Assembly (NCBI RefSeq): GCF_003984645.1
Contig: NZ_RWKI01000006.1
Location: forward strand, 327,329 to 391,328
Length of the DNA stretch: 64,000 bases
Source of the DNA: Variovorax sp. MHTC-1
GTDB lineage: Bacteria > Pseudomonadota > Gammaproteobacteria > Burkholderiales > Burkholderiaceae_C
Reading direction: 5' to 3'
The notes below the pieces were generated by a model. The model ran no database searches, was not told where the DNA came from, and worked only from the letters and a program-made list of their open reading frames with translations. Made by a program: the position numbers and the translations under genes. Positions 1 to 9,114 of this stretch are shown here, piece by piece (position 1 is the stretch's first letter; each line of letters begins with the position of its first letter).

Positions 1-1
1 C

Positions 2-223
2 AAGAAGCCGGCTTGGCTGTTCGCCGACGAGGCCACCAGCGCGCTCGATGCGCAGGCCGAGGAGACGCTGTACAGGCGCCTGGCCGAGGGCGTGCGTGCG
101 GCAGGAGGAGCCATGGTGTCGATCGCCCACCGCGCCTCGGCCGGGGCTTTCCATGACAAGCGCTGGACCCTGGTGCCGCAGCCCGAAGGCGCCGATGCGC
201 GCTACCGGCTGGACGCGGCGTAG
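2..223 (+). CDS. ABC transporter ATP-binding/permease protein, C-terminal fragment (SbmA/BacA-like)
   Basis: Only the last 73 codons are in the window; the gene enters from the left edge. The visible part holds a Walker B and D-loop segment, [11 protein letters not shown], followed by an H-loop histidine in MVSIAHRAS and a short C-terminal strand. The wording around the D-loop and the H-loop resembles the YddA/SbmA/BacA-type half transporters, in which one polypeptide carries the membrane and nucleotide-binding domains, but with the membrane part outside the window this subfamily call is inference. The end overlaps the convergent queC gene by 22 bp. Confidence 0.7.
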   Translation, partial: KKPAWLFADEATSALDAQAEETLYRRLAEGVRAAGGAMVSIAHRASAGAFHDKRWTLVPQPEGADARYRLDAA

Positions 224-903
224 CGCTCCCAGCCGCGCGCGCGCAGCTCGCAAGCCGGGCAGCTGCCGCAGCCATGGCCCCAGGCATGGCGCTGCGTGCG
301 GTCGCCGAGGTAGCAGGTGTGCGTGTCCTCGACGATCAGCTCGACCAGCGGCTCGCCGCCCAGGCGGTGCGCCATCGCCCAGGTCGCGGCCTTGTCGATC
401 CACATCAACGGCGTCTCGATCACGAAACGCCGATCCATGCCGAGCGAAAGCGCGAGCTGCATCGCCTTCATGGTGTCGTCGCGGCAGTCGGGATAGCCCG
501 AGAAGTCGGTCTCGCACACGCCGGTGACGATCACCTCCAGCCCGCGCCGATAGGCCAGCGCGCCGGCCAGCGTGAGGAACATCAGATTGCGGCCCGGCAC
601 GAAGGTGTTGGGCAGTCCGTTGGCCTGCATCTCGAACGCGATGTCCTGCGTGAGCGATGAACTGCTGACCTGGCCCAGCACGTCGACGTTCAACAGGTGG
701 TCTTCGCCCAGCCGCGGCGCCCAATGCGGGAAGCGCTCGCGCAGGTGCGCAAGCACGGTGGTGCGCGCCTCGAGCTCGACGCGATGGCGCTGGCCGTAGT
801 CGAAACCGATGGTCTCGACGCGCTCGTACTTGGCGAGCGCCTCGGCCAGGCAGGTGGTGGAGTCCTGGCCGCCGGAGAACAGGACGAGGGCGGTGGTGTG
901 CAT
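202..903 (-). CDS. queC: 7-cyano-7-deazaguanine synthase QueC
   Basis: 233 aa, the normal length for QueC, the cytosolic enzyme that converts 7-carboxy-7-deazaguanine with ammonia and ATP to preQ0 in queuosine biosynthesis. The N-terminal PP-loop ATP-pyrophosphatase motif SGGQDST is at residues 10-16. The C-terminus carries the zinc-binding cluster CGSCPAC with an upstream Cys in HTCYLGDR. The ATG at 903 is chosen because the PP loop begins at once after it. No other que gene is nearby, so it looks like a stand-alone unit. Its 3' end overlaps the convergent ABC transporter fragment. I saw no convincing preQ1 riboswitch in the 240 bp upstream. Confidence 0.97.
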   Translation of the reverse strand: MHTTALVLFSGGQDSTTCLAEALAKYERVETIGFDYGQRHRVELEARTTVLAHLRERFPHWAPRLGEDHLLNVDVLGQVSSSSLTQDIAFEMQANGLPNTFVPGRNLMFLTLAGALAYRRGLEVIVTGVCETDFSGYPDCRDDTMKAMQLALSLGMDRRFVIETPLMWIDKAATWAMAHRLGGEPLVELIVEDTHTCYLGDRTQRHAWGHGCGSCPACELRARGWERYAASSR

Positions 904-940
904 GGTGGTGGTCGACGTGTCGGGCGGGGGTGCAAGTTTG

Positions 941-1147
941 TCAGGGCCGGCCTTCCAGCAAGTCCTTGACCTGGCGAGACGTCACGTGTGGCACGTGGAA
1001 CGGCAAGACGAAGATCCAAAAACCCGCCTTCTTTCGCATCAGCAAGCGCCGCTCATCGTCAGAGACCACTCCTGAATTCGTTTCCCGAGGCGTCGGTGAG
1101 CGCACACGCGTTCGGTTTTTTGCTGCAGAAAGGGTATCGAACTTCAT
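941..1147 (-). CDS. possible 68-aa small ORF coupled to the DUF1854 gene
   Basis: An unrecognised reading frame starting with ATG at 1147 whose first bases overlap the TGA stop of the DUF1854 gene in an ATGA arrangement, and ending 37 bp before queC. The product would be basic in its first half and end in a hydrophobic and then polar stretch ([12 protein letters not shown], then [12 protein letters not shown]). The first half has mixed third positions and lower GC than real neighbours. The second half, from the internal Met, has the high-GC third positions seen in genuine genes here. It may be a decayed gene end or chance. I do not recognise it. Confidence 0.2.
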   Translation of the reverse strand: MKFDTLSAAKNRTRVRSPTPRETNSGVVSDDERRLLMRKKAGFWIFVLPFHVPHVTSRQVKDLLEGRP

Positions 1148-1692
1148 AGAAACCGCTCCAGCAACTTCCGCGACCCCCGGTCCAGCGCCGTCACATCGGG
1201 AATGCGGAACTGCACCCCGTGCGCGCTCGCGATCAGCAGCGCGCCGCCTTCGAGCCGGCGGATGTCTTCCTCGGCCTTGAGCACGAAGCTGGTCTCGCCG
1301 CGGTCGGTGCTCACCTGCCAGGTGCTGGGCACGCCGAAGCTCGACACCTTGTGCAGCTTCCGCAGCGTGGGGGCGAAGTCGCGCGCGGCCAGTTCCTGCG
1401 CCAGCAGCGTACGCACTTCCTCGGGCAAGTCGTCGACGCGATCGATCCACAGCAGCTCGCGGCCGTCGCTGCCGACCAGCGACAGGCCGTCGCCCGGCGC
1501 GCTGAGCGGGAAGGCGCGCACCGGCACCACGCCGGCATGGCGGACGCCCTCGGCGTCGACCAGCACCAGACGGCCGAAGCCGTCGCGTTCCAATTGGCAA
1601 TCGAGGTTCTTTGCCCCCACGCTTGCCACTTCGTGTGCTGCGCTGCCCCCAAAGGGGGCGTTCGCGCCTTCGGGCGGCCGGGCGGCGTTCAT
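1144..1692 (-). CDS. DUF1854 family protein associated with cyanophycin metabolism
   Basis: 182 aa, with a DUF1854-type domain from about residue 28 to the end (LDCQLERDGFGRLVLVDAEG to the C-terminal RKLLERFL). Proteins of this family sit beside cyanophycin synthetase and an unusual ABC transporter in many Burkholderiales; the biochemical role is not established. It is the second gene of a minus-strand pair: its ATG overlaps the stop of the upstream ABC gene by 4 bp (ATGA), so translation is probably coupled. Residues 1-27 (Ala/Pro/Gly-rich) are encoded by an intergenic-type repeat, so the original start may lie further in, for example at a GTG codon near residue 25. No signal peptide or membrane segment is seen. 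Confidence 0.85.
   Translation of the reverse strand: MNAARPPEGANAPFGGSAAHEVASVGAKNLDCQLERDGFGRLVLVDAEGVRHAGVVPVRAFPLSAPGDGLSLVGSDGRELLWIDRVDDLPEEVRTLLAQELAARDFAPTLRKLHKVSSFGVPSTWQVSTDRGETSFVLKAEEDIRRLEGGALLIASAHGVQFRIPDVTALDRGSRKLLERFL
1616..1690. repeat. GC-rich palindromic repeat lying inside the DUF1854 gene start
   Basis: The stretch contains CACTTCGTGTGCTGCGCTGC, then CCCCCAAAGGGGG and a GCGCC...GGGC palindromic core. From general knowledge of Comamonadaceae genomes, a sequence of this form recurs between genes. Here it encodes the first ~27 residues of the DUF1854 protein. Only one clear copy of this exact type is in the window, so its repeat status rests on recall. Confidence 0.5.
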
Positions 1693-3965
1693 GCCTCACC
1701 CGCCGGATGCGCCGCATGGCCGCCGAGCGCCAGCGCGACCGAAGCGCGCTCGGCCGCGGAACCCGGGCTTTCGTCGTCGGCCTGCCGCAGCTGCGCCTGG
1801 TAGAGCCGCCAGTAGGCACCCTGCTTGTCCATCAGCGCATCGTGCGGACCGACCTCGACGATCTCGCCGCGGTCCATCACGACCAGCCGGTCGGCCTTGC
1901 GCAAGGTAGAGAGCCGGTGCGCGATGGCGATGGTGGTGCGGCCCTGCACCAGGTTGTCGAGCGCCTTCTGGATTTCCTTCTCGGTCTCGGTGTCGACCGC
2001 CGAGGTCGCCTCGTCGAGGATCAGGATGCGCGGGTCGATCAGCAATGCGCGCGCAATGCTGATGCGCTGCCGCTCGCCGCCCGACAAGCCCTGCCCGCGC
2101 TCGCCGACCAGCGAGTCGTAGCCGTGCGGGAGGCGCAGGATGAAGTCGTGCGCATGGGCGGCGCGCGCCGCGGCGACGATTTCCTCGCGCGTGGCACCGG
2201 GCTTGCCGTAGGCGATGTTCTGCGCGATGGTGCCGAAGAACAGGAAGGGCTCCTGCAGCACCAGCCCGACATGGCGCCGGTAGTCGGCCACGGCGAAGCG
2301 GCGGATGTCGGTGCCGTCGACCAGGATGGCGCCGTCGGTCACGTCGTAGAAGCGGCAGATCAGGTTGACCAGCGTGCTCTTGCCCGAGCCGCTGTGGCCG
2401 ACCAGGCCGATCATCTCGCCCGGCTCGATCACCAGGTCGAGGTCGCGGATCACGGCGCGGCTGCCGTAGCGGAAACCGACATCGGCCATCTCGATGCGCC
2501 CCTGCACGCGCTCGACCTTCACCGGATTCGCCGGCTCGGGCACGTTGCTCACGTGGTCGAGGATGTCGAAGATGCGCTTGGCGCCGGCGGCCGCCTTCTG
2601 CGTGACCGAGACGATGCGGCTCATCGAATCGAGCCGCGTGTAGAAGCGCCCGATGTAGGCGATGAATGCCGTCAGCACGCCGACCGTGATGCGGCCGCGC
2701 GCTACCTGCCAGATGCCGAAGCCCCAGACCACCAGCAGCCCGATCTCGGTGAGCAGCGACACGCTGGGCGTGAACAGCGACCAGGTCTTGTTGAGCTTGT
2801 CGTTGACCTGCAGGTTGTAGGCATTGGCGGCATGGAAGCGGCGCGCCTCACGCTTTTCCTGCGCGAAGGCCTTGACCACGCGGATGCCGGGAATGGTGTC
2901 GGCCAGCACGTTGGTGACCTCGCTCCAGACGCGGTCGATCTTCTCGAAGCCGGTGCGCAGCCGGTCGCGCACCACGTGGATCATCCAGGCGATGAAGGGC
3001 AGCGGCACCAGCGTGACCACGGCCAAGAGCGGATTGATCGAGACCAGGATCACCGCGGTCATCGCGATCATCAGCACGTCGGTCAGGAAGTCCAGCGCAT
3101 GCAGCGAGAGGAAAACGTTGATGCGGTCGGTCTCCGAACCGATGCGCGCCATCAGGTCGCCGGTGCGCTTGCCGCCGAAGTAATCGAGCGGCAAGGTGAG
3201 CAAGTGTTCGTAAGTGGTGGTGCGCAGGTCGGCGCCGATGCGTTCGGACACCAGCGCCAGCAGGTAGGTGCGGGCCCAGCCCAGCGCCCAGCCGGCCAGC
3301 GCGGCGGCCAGCAGCGCACTGAGGAACATCGCGACCTTGCCGAAGGCGATCTGCTGGCCGTTCTGGAACGGGATCAGGATGTCGTCCATCAGCGGAATGG
3401 TCAGGTAGGGCGGCACCAGCGTGGCGGCGGTCGAGGCCAGGGTGAGCAGGAAGCCGGCGATCAGCTGCTTGCGGTAAGGCTTGGCGAAACGGCCCAGCCG
3501 CAACAGGACCCAGGTGGAGGGCGGGGTCTGGAGCTCGGGCTCGGAAAGTGCCGCCTCGTCCGCCTCGGCGGCCACTGCTGTCGCCTGCGCGACACCAGCC
3601 GCCTGCTGGCCGAACAGCTTCTGCAGCCGCAGCGCGGCCGCCTGGTGGCGCAGGGTATAGCGCCAGCGCGCCAGCCGCCCGCGCAGATCCAGCAGGTCGA
3701 GGGTGCCGACGCCGGCGTGGTCGGCCAGTTGCAAATCCAGCCCCGGCGCGGCCAGCGGCCATTCGGCCCAGGCGCCTTCGGAATCGCGGGCCAGCAGGCG
3801 CCGATCGGTCAGCGCCAACAGGCCGGACGCAAACCGAAGTTCGCCATCGAGGTCAACCGGCACGGTCGCCAGAACGTTTTCCGCGGCTCTGAGCCGGCTT
3901 TTCAGTGCCTCAGAGGCCTCCTCTTCTCCGCCCTCCGGGGTGCCGACTGGATCGTGATGTTGCAT
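1689..3965 (-). CDS. ABC transporter (fused permease/ATPase) associated with cyanophycin metabolism
   Basis: About 758 aa from the ATG at 3965; alternative ATGs at 4004 and 4040 would add 13 or 25 residues, and none has a strong ribosome-binding site. A ~170-residue soluble N-terminal region precedes an exporter-type six-helix membrane domain (starting near RLGRFAKPYRKQL) and one nucleotide-binding domain with Walker A GHSGSGKST, signature LSGGERQRIS, Walker B LILDEATSAVD and an H-loop IAHRLS. This architecture is the transporter regularly found beside cphA in Burkholderiales; substrate unknown. Divergent from the cphA genes across ~127 bp and translationally coupled to the DUF1854 gene. The association with cyanophycin is by context; transport of aspartate/arginine-derived material is only a guess. 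Confidence 0.9.
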   Translation of the reverse strand: MQHHDPVGTPEGGEEEASEALKSRLRAAENVLATVPVDLDGELRFASGLLALTDRRLLARDSEGAWAEWPLAAPGLDLQLADHAGVGTLDLLDLRGRLARWRYTLRHQAAALRLQKLFGQQAAGVAQATAVAAEADEAALSEPELQTPPSTWVLLRLGRFAKPYRKQLIAGFLLTLASTAATLVPPYLTIPLMDDILIPFQNGQQIAFGKVAMFLSALLAAALAGWALGWARTYLLALVSERIGADLRTTTYEHLLTLPLDYFGGKRTGDLMARIGSETDRINVFLSLHALDFLTDVLMIAMTAVILVSINPLLAVVTLVPLPFIAWMIHVVRDRLRTGFEKIDRVWSEVTNVLADTIPGIRVVKAFAQEKREARRFHAANAYNLQVNDKLNKTWSLFTPSVSLLTEIGLLVVWGFGIWQVARGRITVGVLTAFIAYIGRFYTRLDSMSRIVSVTQKAAAGAKRIFDILDHVSNVPEPANPVKVERVQGRIEMADVGFRYGSRAVIRDLDLVIEPGEMIGLVGHSGSGKSTLVNLICRFYDVTDGAILVDGTDIRRFAVADYRRHVGLVLQEPFLFFGTIAQNIAYGKPGATREEIVAAARAAHAHDFILRLPHGYDSLVGERGQGLSGGERQRISIARALLIDPRILILDEATSAVDTETEKEIQKALDNLVQGRTTIAIAHRLSTLRKADRLVVMDRGEIVEVGPHDALMDKQGAYWRLYQAQLRQADDESPGSAAERASVALALGGHAAHPAGEA

Positions 3966-4092
3966 TGTGTTTCTGTGTCTCTGGCCCGCGACGGGGCCCT
4001 TCATGGCGCCTGCCGGGCGCCGATTCTGACCGATGACCATGGGCGCGCCTGAAGTCGGCCCCGTGCTCGGTCAAAGCACAACGAACGTTCTC

Positions 4093-6333
4093 ATGACCCG
4101 TTTCGACGACATCCGCCTCTTGCGCGTCAACTATTTGCGCGGCCCCAACCTCTGGACCTACCGGCCCGTATTGGAAGTCTGGCTCGACCTCGGCGCGCTC
4201 GAGGACTATCCCTCCAACAAGATCTCCGGCTTCACCGAGCGCCTGACCAGGCTGCTGCCGGCCCTGATCGAGCACCATTGCGGCGTCGGCGAACGCGGCG
4301 GCTTCATCCAGCGCCTGACCGAGGGCACCTGGTCGGGCCACGTGCTGGAGCACGTCGTGATCGAGCTGCTCAACCTGGCCGGCATGCCGACGGGTTTCGG
4401 CCAGACGCGCAGCACCTCCAAGTACGGCGTCTACCGCATGGTGTTCCGCGCCCGCGACGAGCAGGTCGCCCGCGTCGCCCTGGCCGAGGGCCACCGCCTG
4501 CTGATGGCCGCCATCAACAACGACCCCTTCGAGGCCGCCGACGTGCAGCGCGCGGTCGATGCGGTCAAGGCCAAGGTCGAGGACTGCTACCTGGGCCCGA
4601 GCACGGCCTGCATCGTCAGCGCCGCCACCGACCGCGGCATACCGCACATGCGGCTCAACAGCGGCAACCTGGTTCAGCTCGGCTACGGCGCCAACCAGCA
4701 GCGCATCTGGACCGCCGAGACCGACTACACCAGTGCGATCGGCGAATCGATCGCCAGCGACAAGGAGCTCACCAAGTCCTTGCTGGCCAACTGCGGCGTG
4801 CCGGTGCCCGAAGGCCAGGTGGTGGCCAACGCGCAGGAAGCCTGGGAAGCCGCCGAAGACATCGGCCTGCCGGTGGCCGTCAAGCCCTCCGACGCCAACC
4901 ACGGCCGCGGCGTCTCGCTCGAGCTCCATACCCGCGAGGAAGTGGAAGCCGCCTTCGCCGTCGCCGAGCCCGAGGGCAGCGACGTGATGGTCGAGCGCTT
5001 CATCCGCGGCCACGAGCATCGCCTGCTGGTGGTCGGCGGCCAGGTGGTCGCGGCCGCGCGCGGCGAGATCATCACGGTGACCGGCGACGGCGCCTCCACC
5101 GTGGCCCAGCTGATCGACAGCCAGCTCAACAGCGACCCGCGGCGCGGCGCGGAAGAAGAATTCCCGCTCGACGTGATCGACGTCGCGACCGACGCCAAGC
5201 TGCAGCTCGAGCTCAAGCGCCAGGAACTGGACGCGGCCGCCGTGCCCGCCGCCGGCCGGGTCGTCACGATCCAGCGCAACGGCAACATGGCCATCGACTG
5301 CACCGACCAGGTGCATCCCGAGGTCGCGCATGCCGCCGTGCTGGCGGTCCGCGTGGTCGGCCTCGACATCGCCGGTGTCGACCTCGTGGCCCAGGACATC
5401 GGTCGCCCGCTGGCGCAGCAAGGCGGCGCCATCGTCGAAGTCAACGCCGGCCCCGGTCTGCTGATGCACCTGAAGCCGGCCGTCGGCTCGCCGCGCCCGG
5501 TGGGCCGCGCCATCTGCGACCACCTCTTTCCCGACGACGCGCCGGGCCGCATCCCGGTGGTCGGCGTGGCCGGCTCGCGCGGCACCGCCGTGCTCTCGCG
5601 CCTGGTCGCGTGGCTGATCGGCCTGGGCGGACGCCATACCGGCCTGGCCTGCCGCGACGGCTTGTTCCTCGAGCGCCGCCGCGTCGACGCGCGCGACAGC
5701 GCCACCTGGGACGCCGGCCGCCGCCTGCTGGTGAATCGGGCCGTGCAGGCGGTGGTGATCGAGAACGGCGCCCAGACCATCCTGCGCGACGGCCTGGCCT
5801 ACGACCGCTGCGAGGTCGGCATCGTGACCGATCTCGACGGCGCCGAAGACCTGGCCGAGTTCGACATTACCGAGAGCGACCAGATGGTCAGGGTGCTGCG
5901 CACCCAGGTCGACGTGGTGCTGCCCGAAGGCACCGCCGTGCTGAACGCCGCGGACATGCGCGTCGCCGGCCTTGCGCCGCTGTGCGATGGCGAGGTGATC
6001 CTCTATTCGATCGACCCGCAAGCCGAGGCACTGGCCAAGCACCAGAGCGCCGGCGGCAAGGCCGTGCTGGTGCGGCAAGACCGCGTGGTGCTGGCCAACG
6101 GCAGCAGCGAATCCTTCCTCCCCGGCCTCGGCCGGCTGACCATCTGGCGCGCCACGCATGCGGGCGTCGGCCTCGAGAGCCTGCTCGCCGCGGTTGCCGC
6201 GGCCTGGGCGCTGGGCATTCCGCTCGGCCTGATCGGCGCCGGCGTCGAAGCTTTCGAAGCCGACCTGCAGTCGGCGCTCGCCTCGCTGCAGCTGTCCCAG
6301 ACCCTGCTTTCGCCCGAACTTCAACTGGCCTGA
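4093..6333 (+). CDS. cyanophycin synthetase-like protein CphA' with degenerate ligase domain
   Basis: 746 aa from ATG 4093, chosen because RLLRVNYLRGPNLW aligns with the usual CphA N-terminus; an upstream in-frame ATG at 4033 adds 20 residues of no family resemblance. It has the N-terminal domain, then an ATP-grasp domain (SDKELTKSLLANCGVPVP, about residues 225-245; VKPSDANHGRGVSLE). The C-terminal Mur-ligase-like domain is shorter than in the neighbour by about 110 residues, and its P-loop reads VAGSRGTAV where active CphA has VTGTNGKTT. The arginine-adding half site is therefore probably inactive. It may resemble CphA2 enzymes, which join beta-Asp-Arg dipeptides, or act as a partner of the next gene, 44 bp downstream. 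Both roles are inference. Confidence 0.9.
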   Translation: MTRFDDIRLLRVNYLRGPNLWTYRPVLEVWLDLGALEDYPSNKISGFTERLTRLLPALIEHHCGVGERGGFIQRLTEGTWSGHVLEHVVIELLNLAGMPTGFGQTRSTSKYGVYRMVFRARDEQVARVALAEGHRLLMAAINNDPFEAADVQRAVDAVKAKVEDCYLGPSTACIVSAATDRGIPHMRLNSGNLVQLGYGANQQRIWTAETDYTSAIGESIASDKELTKSLLANCGVPVPEGQVVANAQEAWEAAEDIGLPVAVKPSDANHGRGVSLELHTREEVEAAFAVAEPEGSDVMVERFIRGHEHRLLVVGGQVVAAARGEIITVTGDGASTVAQLIDSQLNSDPRRGAEEEFPLDVIDVATDAKLQLELKRQELDAAAVPAAGRVVTIQRNGNMAIDCTDQVHPEVAHAAVLAVRVVGLDIAGVDLVAQDIGRPLAQQGGAIVEVNAGPGLLMHLKPAVGSPRPVGRAICDHLFPDDAPGRIPVVGVAGSRGTAVLSRLVAWLIGLGGRHTGLACRDGLFLERRRVDARDSATWDAGRRLLVNRAVQAVVIENGAQTILRDGLAYDRCEVGIVTDLDGAEDLAEFDITESDQMVRVLRTQVDVVLPEGTAVLNAADMRVAGLAPLCDGEVILYSIDPQAEALAKHQSAGGKAVLVRQDRVVLANGSSESFLPGLGRLTIWRATHAGVGLESLLAAVAAAWALGIPLGLIGAGVEAFEADLQSALASLQLSQTLLSPELQLA

Positions 6334-6377
6334 CCGGCAGAACCCCAGGTTCGCCGGCGCCCTACTGCCCCACCCTT

Positions 6378-8945
6378 ATGGAAGTCACCCGCATCCGCGC
6401 CCTGCGCGGGCCCAATCTCTGGAGCCGCCACACCTGCATCGAAGCGATCGTCAGGTGCACCGGCGACGAGAACGCGATCCGCCGCCTGCCCGGCTTCGAA
6501 ACGCGCCTGCGCGCGCTGTTCCCGACCATCGGCGAGCTGCACCCGATCGTGCTCGGCCAGCCGCTCGCGCTGGCGCATGTGCTCGAGAACGCGGCCGTGG
6601 CGCTGCAGGCCCAGGCCGGCTGCGCGGTGAACTTCGGCCACACCGCGCGGACCGTCGATGAAGGCATCTACCAGGTCGCCTTCCAGTACAGCGAAGAACC
6701 GGTCGGCCGGCGCGCCCTCGAGCTGGCCGAGCAGCTGATCGCCGCCGCGCAGGCCGGCACGGCCTTCGACGCCGCCGCGGCCATCACCGAACTGCGCGAC
6801 CTCGACGAGTCCGAGCGCCTGGGGCCGAGCACGGGCTCGATCGTCGACGCGGCCGTGGCGCGCGGCATCCCCTATCGCCGCCTCACCCGCGGCAGCCTGG
6901 TGCAGTTCGGCTGGGGTTCGAAGCAGCGCCGCATCCAGGCCGCCGAGGTCGACAGCACCAGCGGCGTGGCCGAATCGATCGCGCAGGACAAGGAGCTCAC
7001 CAAGCAGCTGCTCAACGCGGCCGGCGTGCCGGTGCCGCTGGGCCGCCCGGTCCGCGACGCGGATGACGGCTGGGCCGCCGCACGAGAGATCGGCCTGCCG
7101 GTGGTCGTGAAGCCGCAGGACGGCAACCAGGGCAAGGGCGTCACGGTCAACATCACGACGCGCGAGCAGCTGCTCGCCGCCTACGACTCGGCCGCGGCCT
7201 ACGGCGAAGTGATGGTCGAGAAATTCCTGCCGGGCTTCGACTTCCGCCTGCTGGTGGTGGGCGACAAGCTGGTGGCGGCGGCGCGGCGCGATCCGCCCCA
7301 GGTGATCGGCGACGGCAGGCAGACCGTGCGCCAGCTGGTCGGCCTGGTCAACCAGGACCCGCGCCGGGGCGAAGGCCACGCGACCTCGCTCACCAAGATC
7401 CGGCTCGACGAGATCGCGATCGGCCGCCTCGAAGCCCAAGGCCTCGCGCCCGACAGCGTGCCCGCGCTCGGCCAGCGCGTGGTGCTGCGCAACAACGCCA
7501 ACCTCTCGACCGGCGGCACCGCCACCGACGTGACCGACACCGTGCATCCCGAAGTCGCGGCGCGCGCGGTCGATGCCGCGCAGATGGTCGGGCTGCACAT
7601 CTGCGGCGTCGACATGGTCTGCGAGAACGTGCTGCGCCCGCTGGAGGAGCAGCACGGCGGCGTGGTCGAGGTCAATGCTGCGCCGGGGCTGCGCATGCAT
7701 ATCTCGCCCTCCTTCGGCCGCGGCCGCGCGGTCGGCGAGGCGGTGATGGACACGCTGTTCGCCCACGGCGACGACGGCCGCATCCCGGTGGTGGCAGTGA
7801 CCGGCACCAACGGCAAGACCACCACCGCGCGCCTGATCAACCACCTGCTCGCCTCCAGCGGCCTGCGCACCGGCATGACCAACACCGACGGCGTCTACGT
7901 CGACGGCCGCCAGACCGACAGCGGCGACTGCAGTGGCCCGAAGAGCGCGCGCAACGTGCTGCTGCATCCGGACGTCGACGCGGCGGTGTTCGAAGTGGCG
8001 CGCGGCGGCGTGCTGCGCGAGGGCCTGGGCTTCGACCGCTGCCAGGTGGCAGTGGTGACCAACATCGGCAGCGGCGACCACCTCGGACTCAACTACATCA
8101 CCACGGTGGAAGACCTCGCGGTGCTCAAGCGCGTGATCGTGCGCAACGTGGCGCCCGGCGGCTACGCGGTGCTCAATGCGGCCGACCCCAACGTGGCCGC
8201 GATGGCCGCCACCTGCCCCGGCAGCGTGATCTTCTTCGCCGCCGACCGGCAGCATCCGGTGATGGCCACGCACCGCGCGCAGGGCAAGCGCACCCTCTAC
8301 GTCGACCAGGACACGCTCGTCGCCGCCGAAGGCTCGTGGCGCGAGCGCATTGCGCTGCGCGACGTGCAGATCACGCGCAACGGCACCATCGGCTTCCAGG
8401 TCGACAACGTGATGGCCTCGGTCGCAGCGGCCTGGGCCGTGGGCCTGGACTGGGACACCATCCGCAGCGGCCTCGCGAGCTTCAAGAACGATGCCGCCGG
8501 CGTGCCGGGCCGCTTCAACGTGATGGACTACCGCGGCGCCACCGTGATCGCCGACTACGGCCACAACACCGACGCCATGCGCGCGCTGGTGGCCGCGGTC
8601 GACACCATGCCGGCGAAGAAGCGCTCGGTGGTGATCAGCGGCGCCGGCGACCGCCGCGACTGCGACATCCGCGACCAGACCGCGATCCTCGGCCAGGCCT
8701 TCGACGACGTGATCCTCTACCAGGACGCGGCCCAGCGCGGCCGCGCCGACGGCGAGGTCATGGCGCTGCTGCGGCAAGGGCTCGAAGGCGCGCAGCGCAC
8801 CCGTGCCATCGACGAGATCCGCGGCGAATTCATCGCCATCGACACGGCCCTCGACAGGCTTCAGCCAGGCGATCTTTCGCTGATCCTGGTCGACCAGGTC
8901 GAGGAAGCGCTCGCTCACCTGGCTAAGCGCATCGCCGCAGGCTGA
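6378..8945 (+). CDS. cphA: cyanophycin synthetase CphA
   Basis: 855 aa, close to the usual ~870 of CphA1, which polymerises aspartate and arginine into cyanophycin with ATP in the cytoplasm. The start MEVTRIRALRGPNLWSRHT matches the family N-terminus. The ATP-grasp domain includes QDKELTKQLLNAAGVPVP and VKPQDGNQGKGV (near residues 205-260). The Mur-ligase-like domain begins near residue 470 with an intact P-loop VTGTNGKTTTARL, then GPKSARNVL, AVFEVARGG and NIGSGDHLG, and a complete C-terminal part. It follows cphA' on the same strand and is probably cotranscribed. No cyanophycinase or isoaspartyl dipeptidase gene is in the window, so degradation genes must lie elsewhere. Confidence 0.97.
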   Translation: MEVTRIRALRGPNLWSRHTCIEAIVRCTGDENAIRRLPGFETRLRALFPTIGELHPIVLGQPLALAHVLENAAVALQAQAGCAVNFGHTARTVDEGIYQVAFQYSEEPVGRRALELAEQLIAAAQAGTAFDAAAAITELRDLDESERLGPSTGSIVDAAVARGIPYRRLTRGSLVQFGWGSKQRRIQAAEVDSTSGVAESIAQDKELTKQLLNAAGVPVPLGRPVRDADDGWAAAREIGLPVVVKPQDGNQGKGVTVNITTREQLLAAYDSAAAYGEVMVEKFLPGFDFRLLVVGDKLVAAARRDPPQVIGDGRQTVRQLVGLVNQDPRRGEGHATSLTKIRLDEIAIGRLEAQGLAPDSVPALGQRVVLRNNANLSTGGTATDVTDTVHPEVAARAVDAAQMVGLHICGVDMVCENVLRPLEEQHGGVVEVNAAPGLRMHISPSFGRGRAVGEAVMDTLFAHGDDGRIPVVAVTGTNGKTTTARLINHLLASSGLRTGMTNTDGVYVDGRQTDSGDCSGPKSARNVLLHPDVDAAVFEVARGGVLREGLGFDRCQVAVVTNIGSGDHLGLNYITTVEDLAVLKRVIVRNVAPGGYAVLNAADPNVAAMAATCPGSVIFFAADRQHPVMATHRAQGKRTLYVDQDTLVAAEGSWRERIALRDVQITRNGTIGFQVDNVMASVAAAWAVGLDWDTIRSGLASFKNDAAGVPGRFNVMDYRGATVIADYGHNTDAMRALVAAVDTMPAKKRSVVISGAGDRRDCDIRDQTAILGQAFDDVILYQDAAQRGRADGEVMALLRQGLEGAQRTRAIDEIRGEFIAIDTALDRLQPGDLSLILVDQVEEALAHLAKRIAAG

Positions 8946-9114
8946 GCGCTCTGAGCCGGCGGCAGCCCGGCCGTCCTGCCGGACGTTTCCCACACGAAGC
9001 CGCGACACCTGGGCAGGATCGCGGCCACGCTGTCCCACAGTCTGCCCCGCTGGCCGCTACCAGACTGCCTTGACCGGCGGCGCGCTGCGCCGTCCCCAGT
9101 CAAGGAGTGCTCTC

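Noticed and set aside
904..1143. preQ1 riboswitch upstream of queC
   Set aside because: I looked for the short H-type pseudoknot with an A-rich tail next to the ribosome-binding site and did not find one.
4278..6377. Open plus-strand frame running 700 codons upstream of the cphA start
   Set aside because: It is a shadow of cphA' in another frame, rich in Arg/Pro/Ala; the CphA domain begins at ATG 6378.
8946..9060. Terminator after cphA (CGGCAG...CTGCCG)
   Set aside because: Only a 6-bp stem with a 10-nt loop and no T-run follows, too weak to call in GC-rich DNA.
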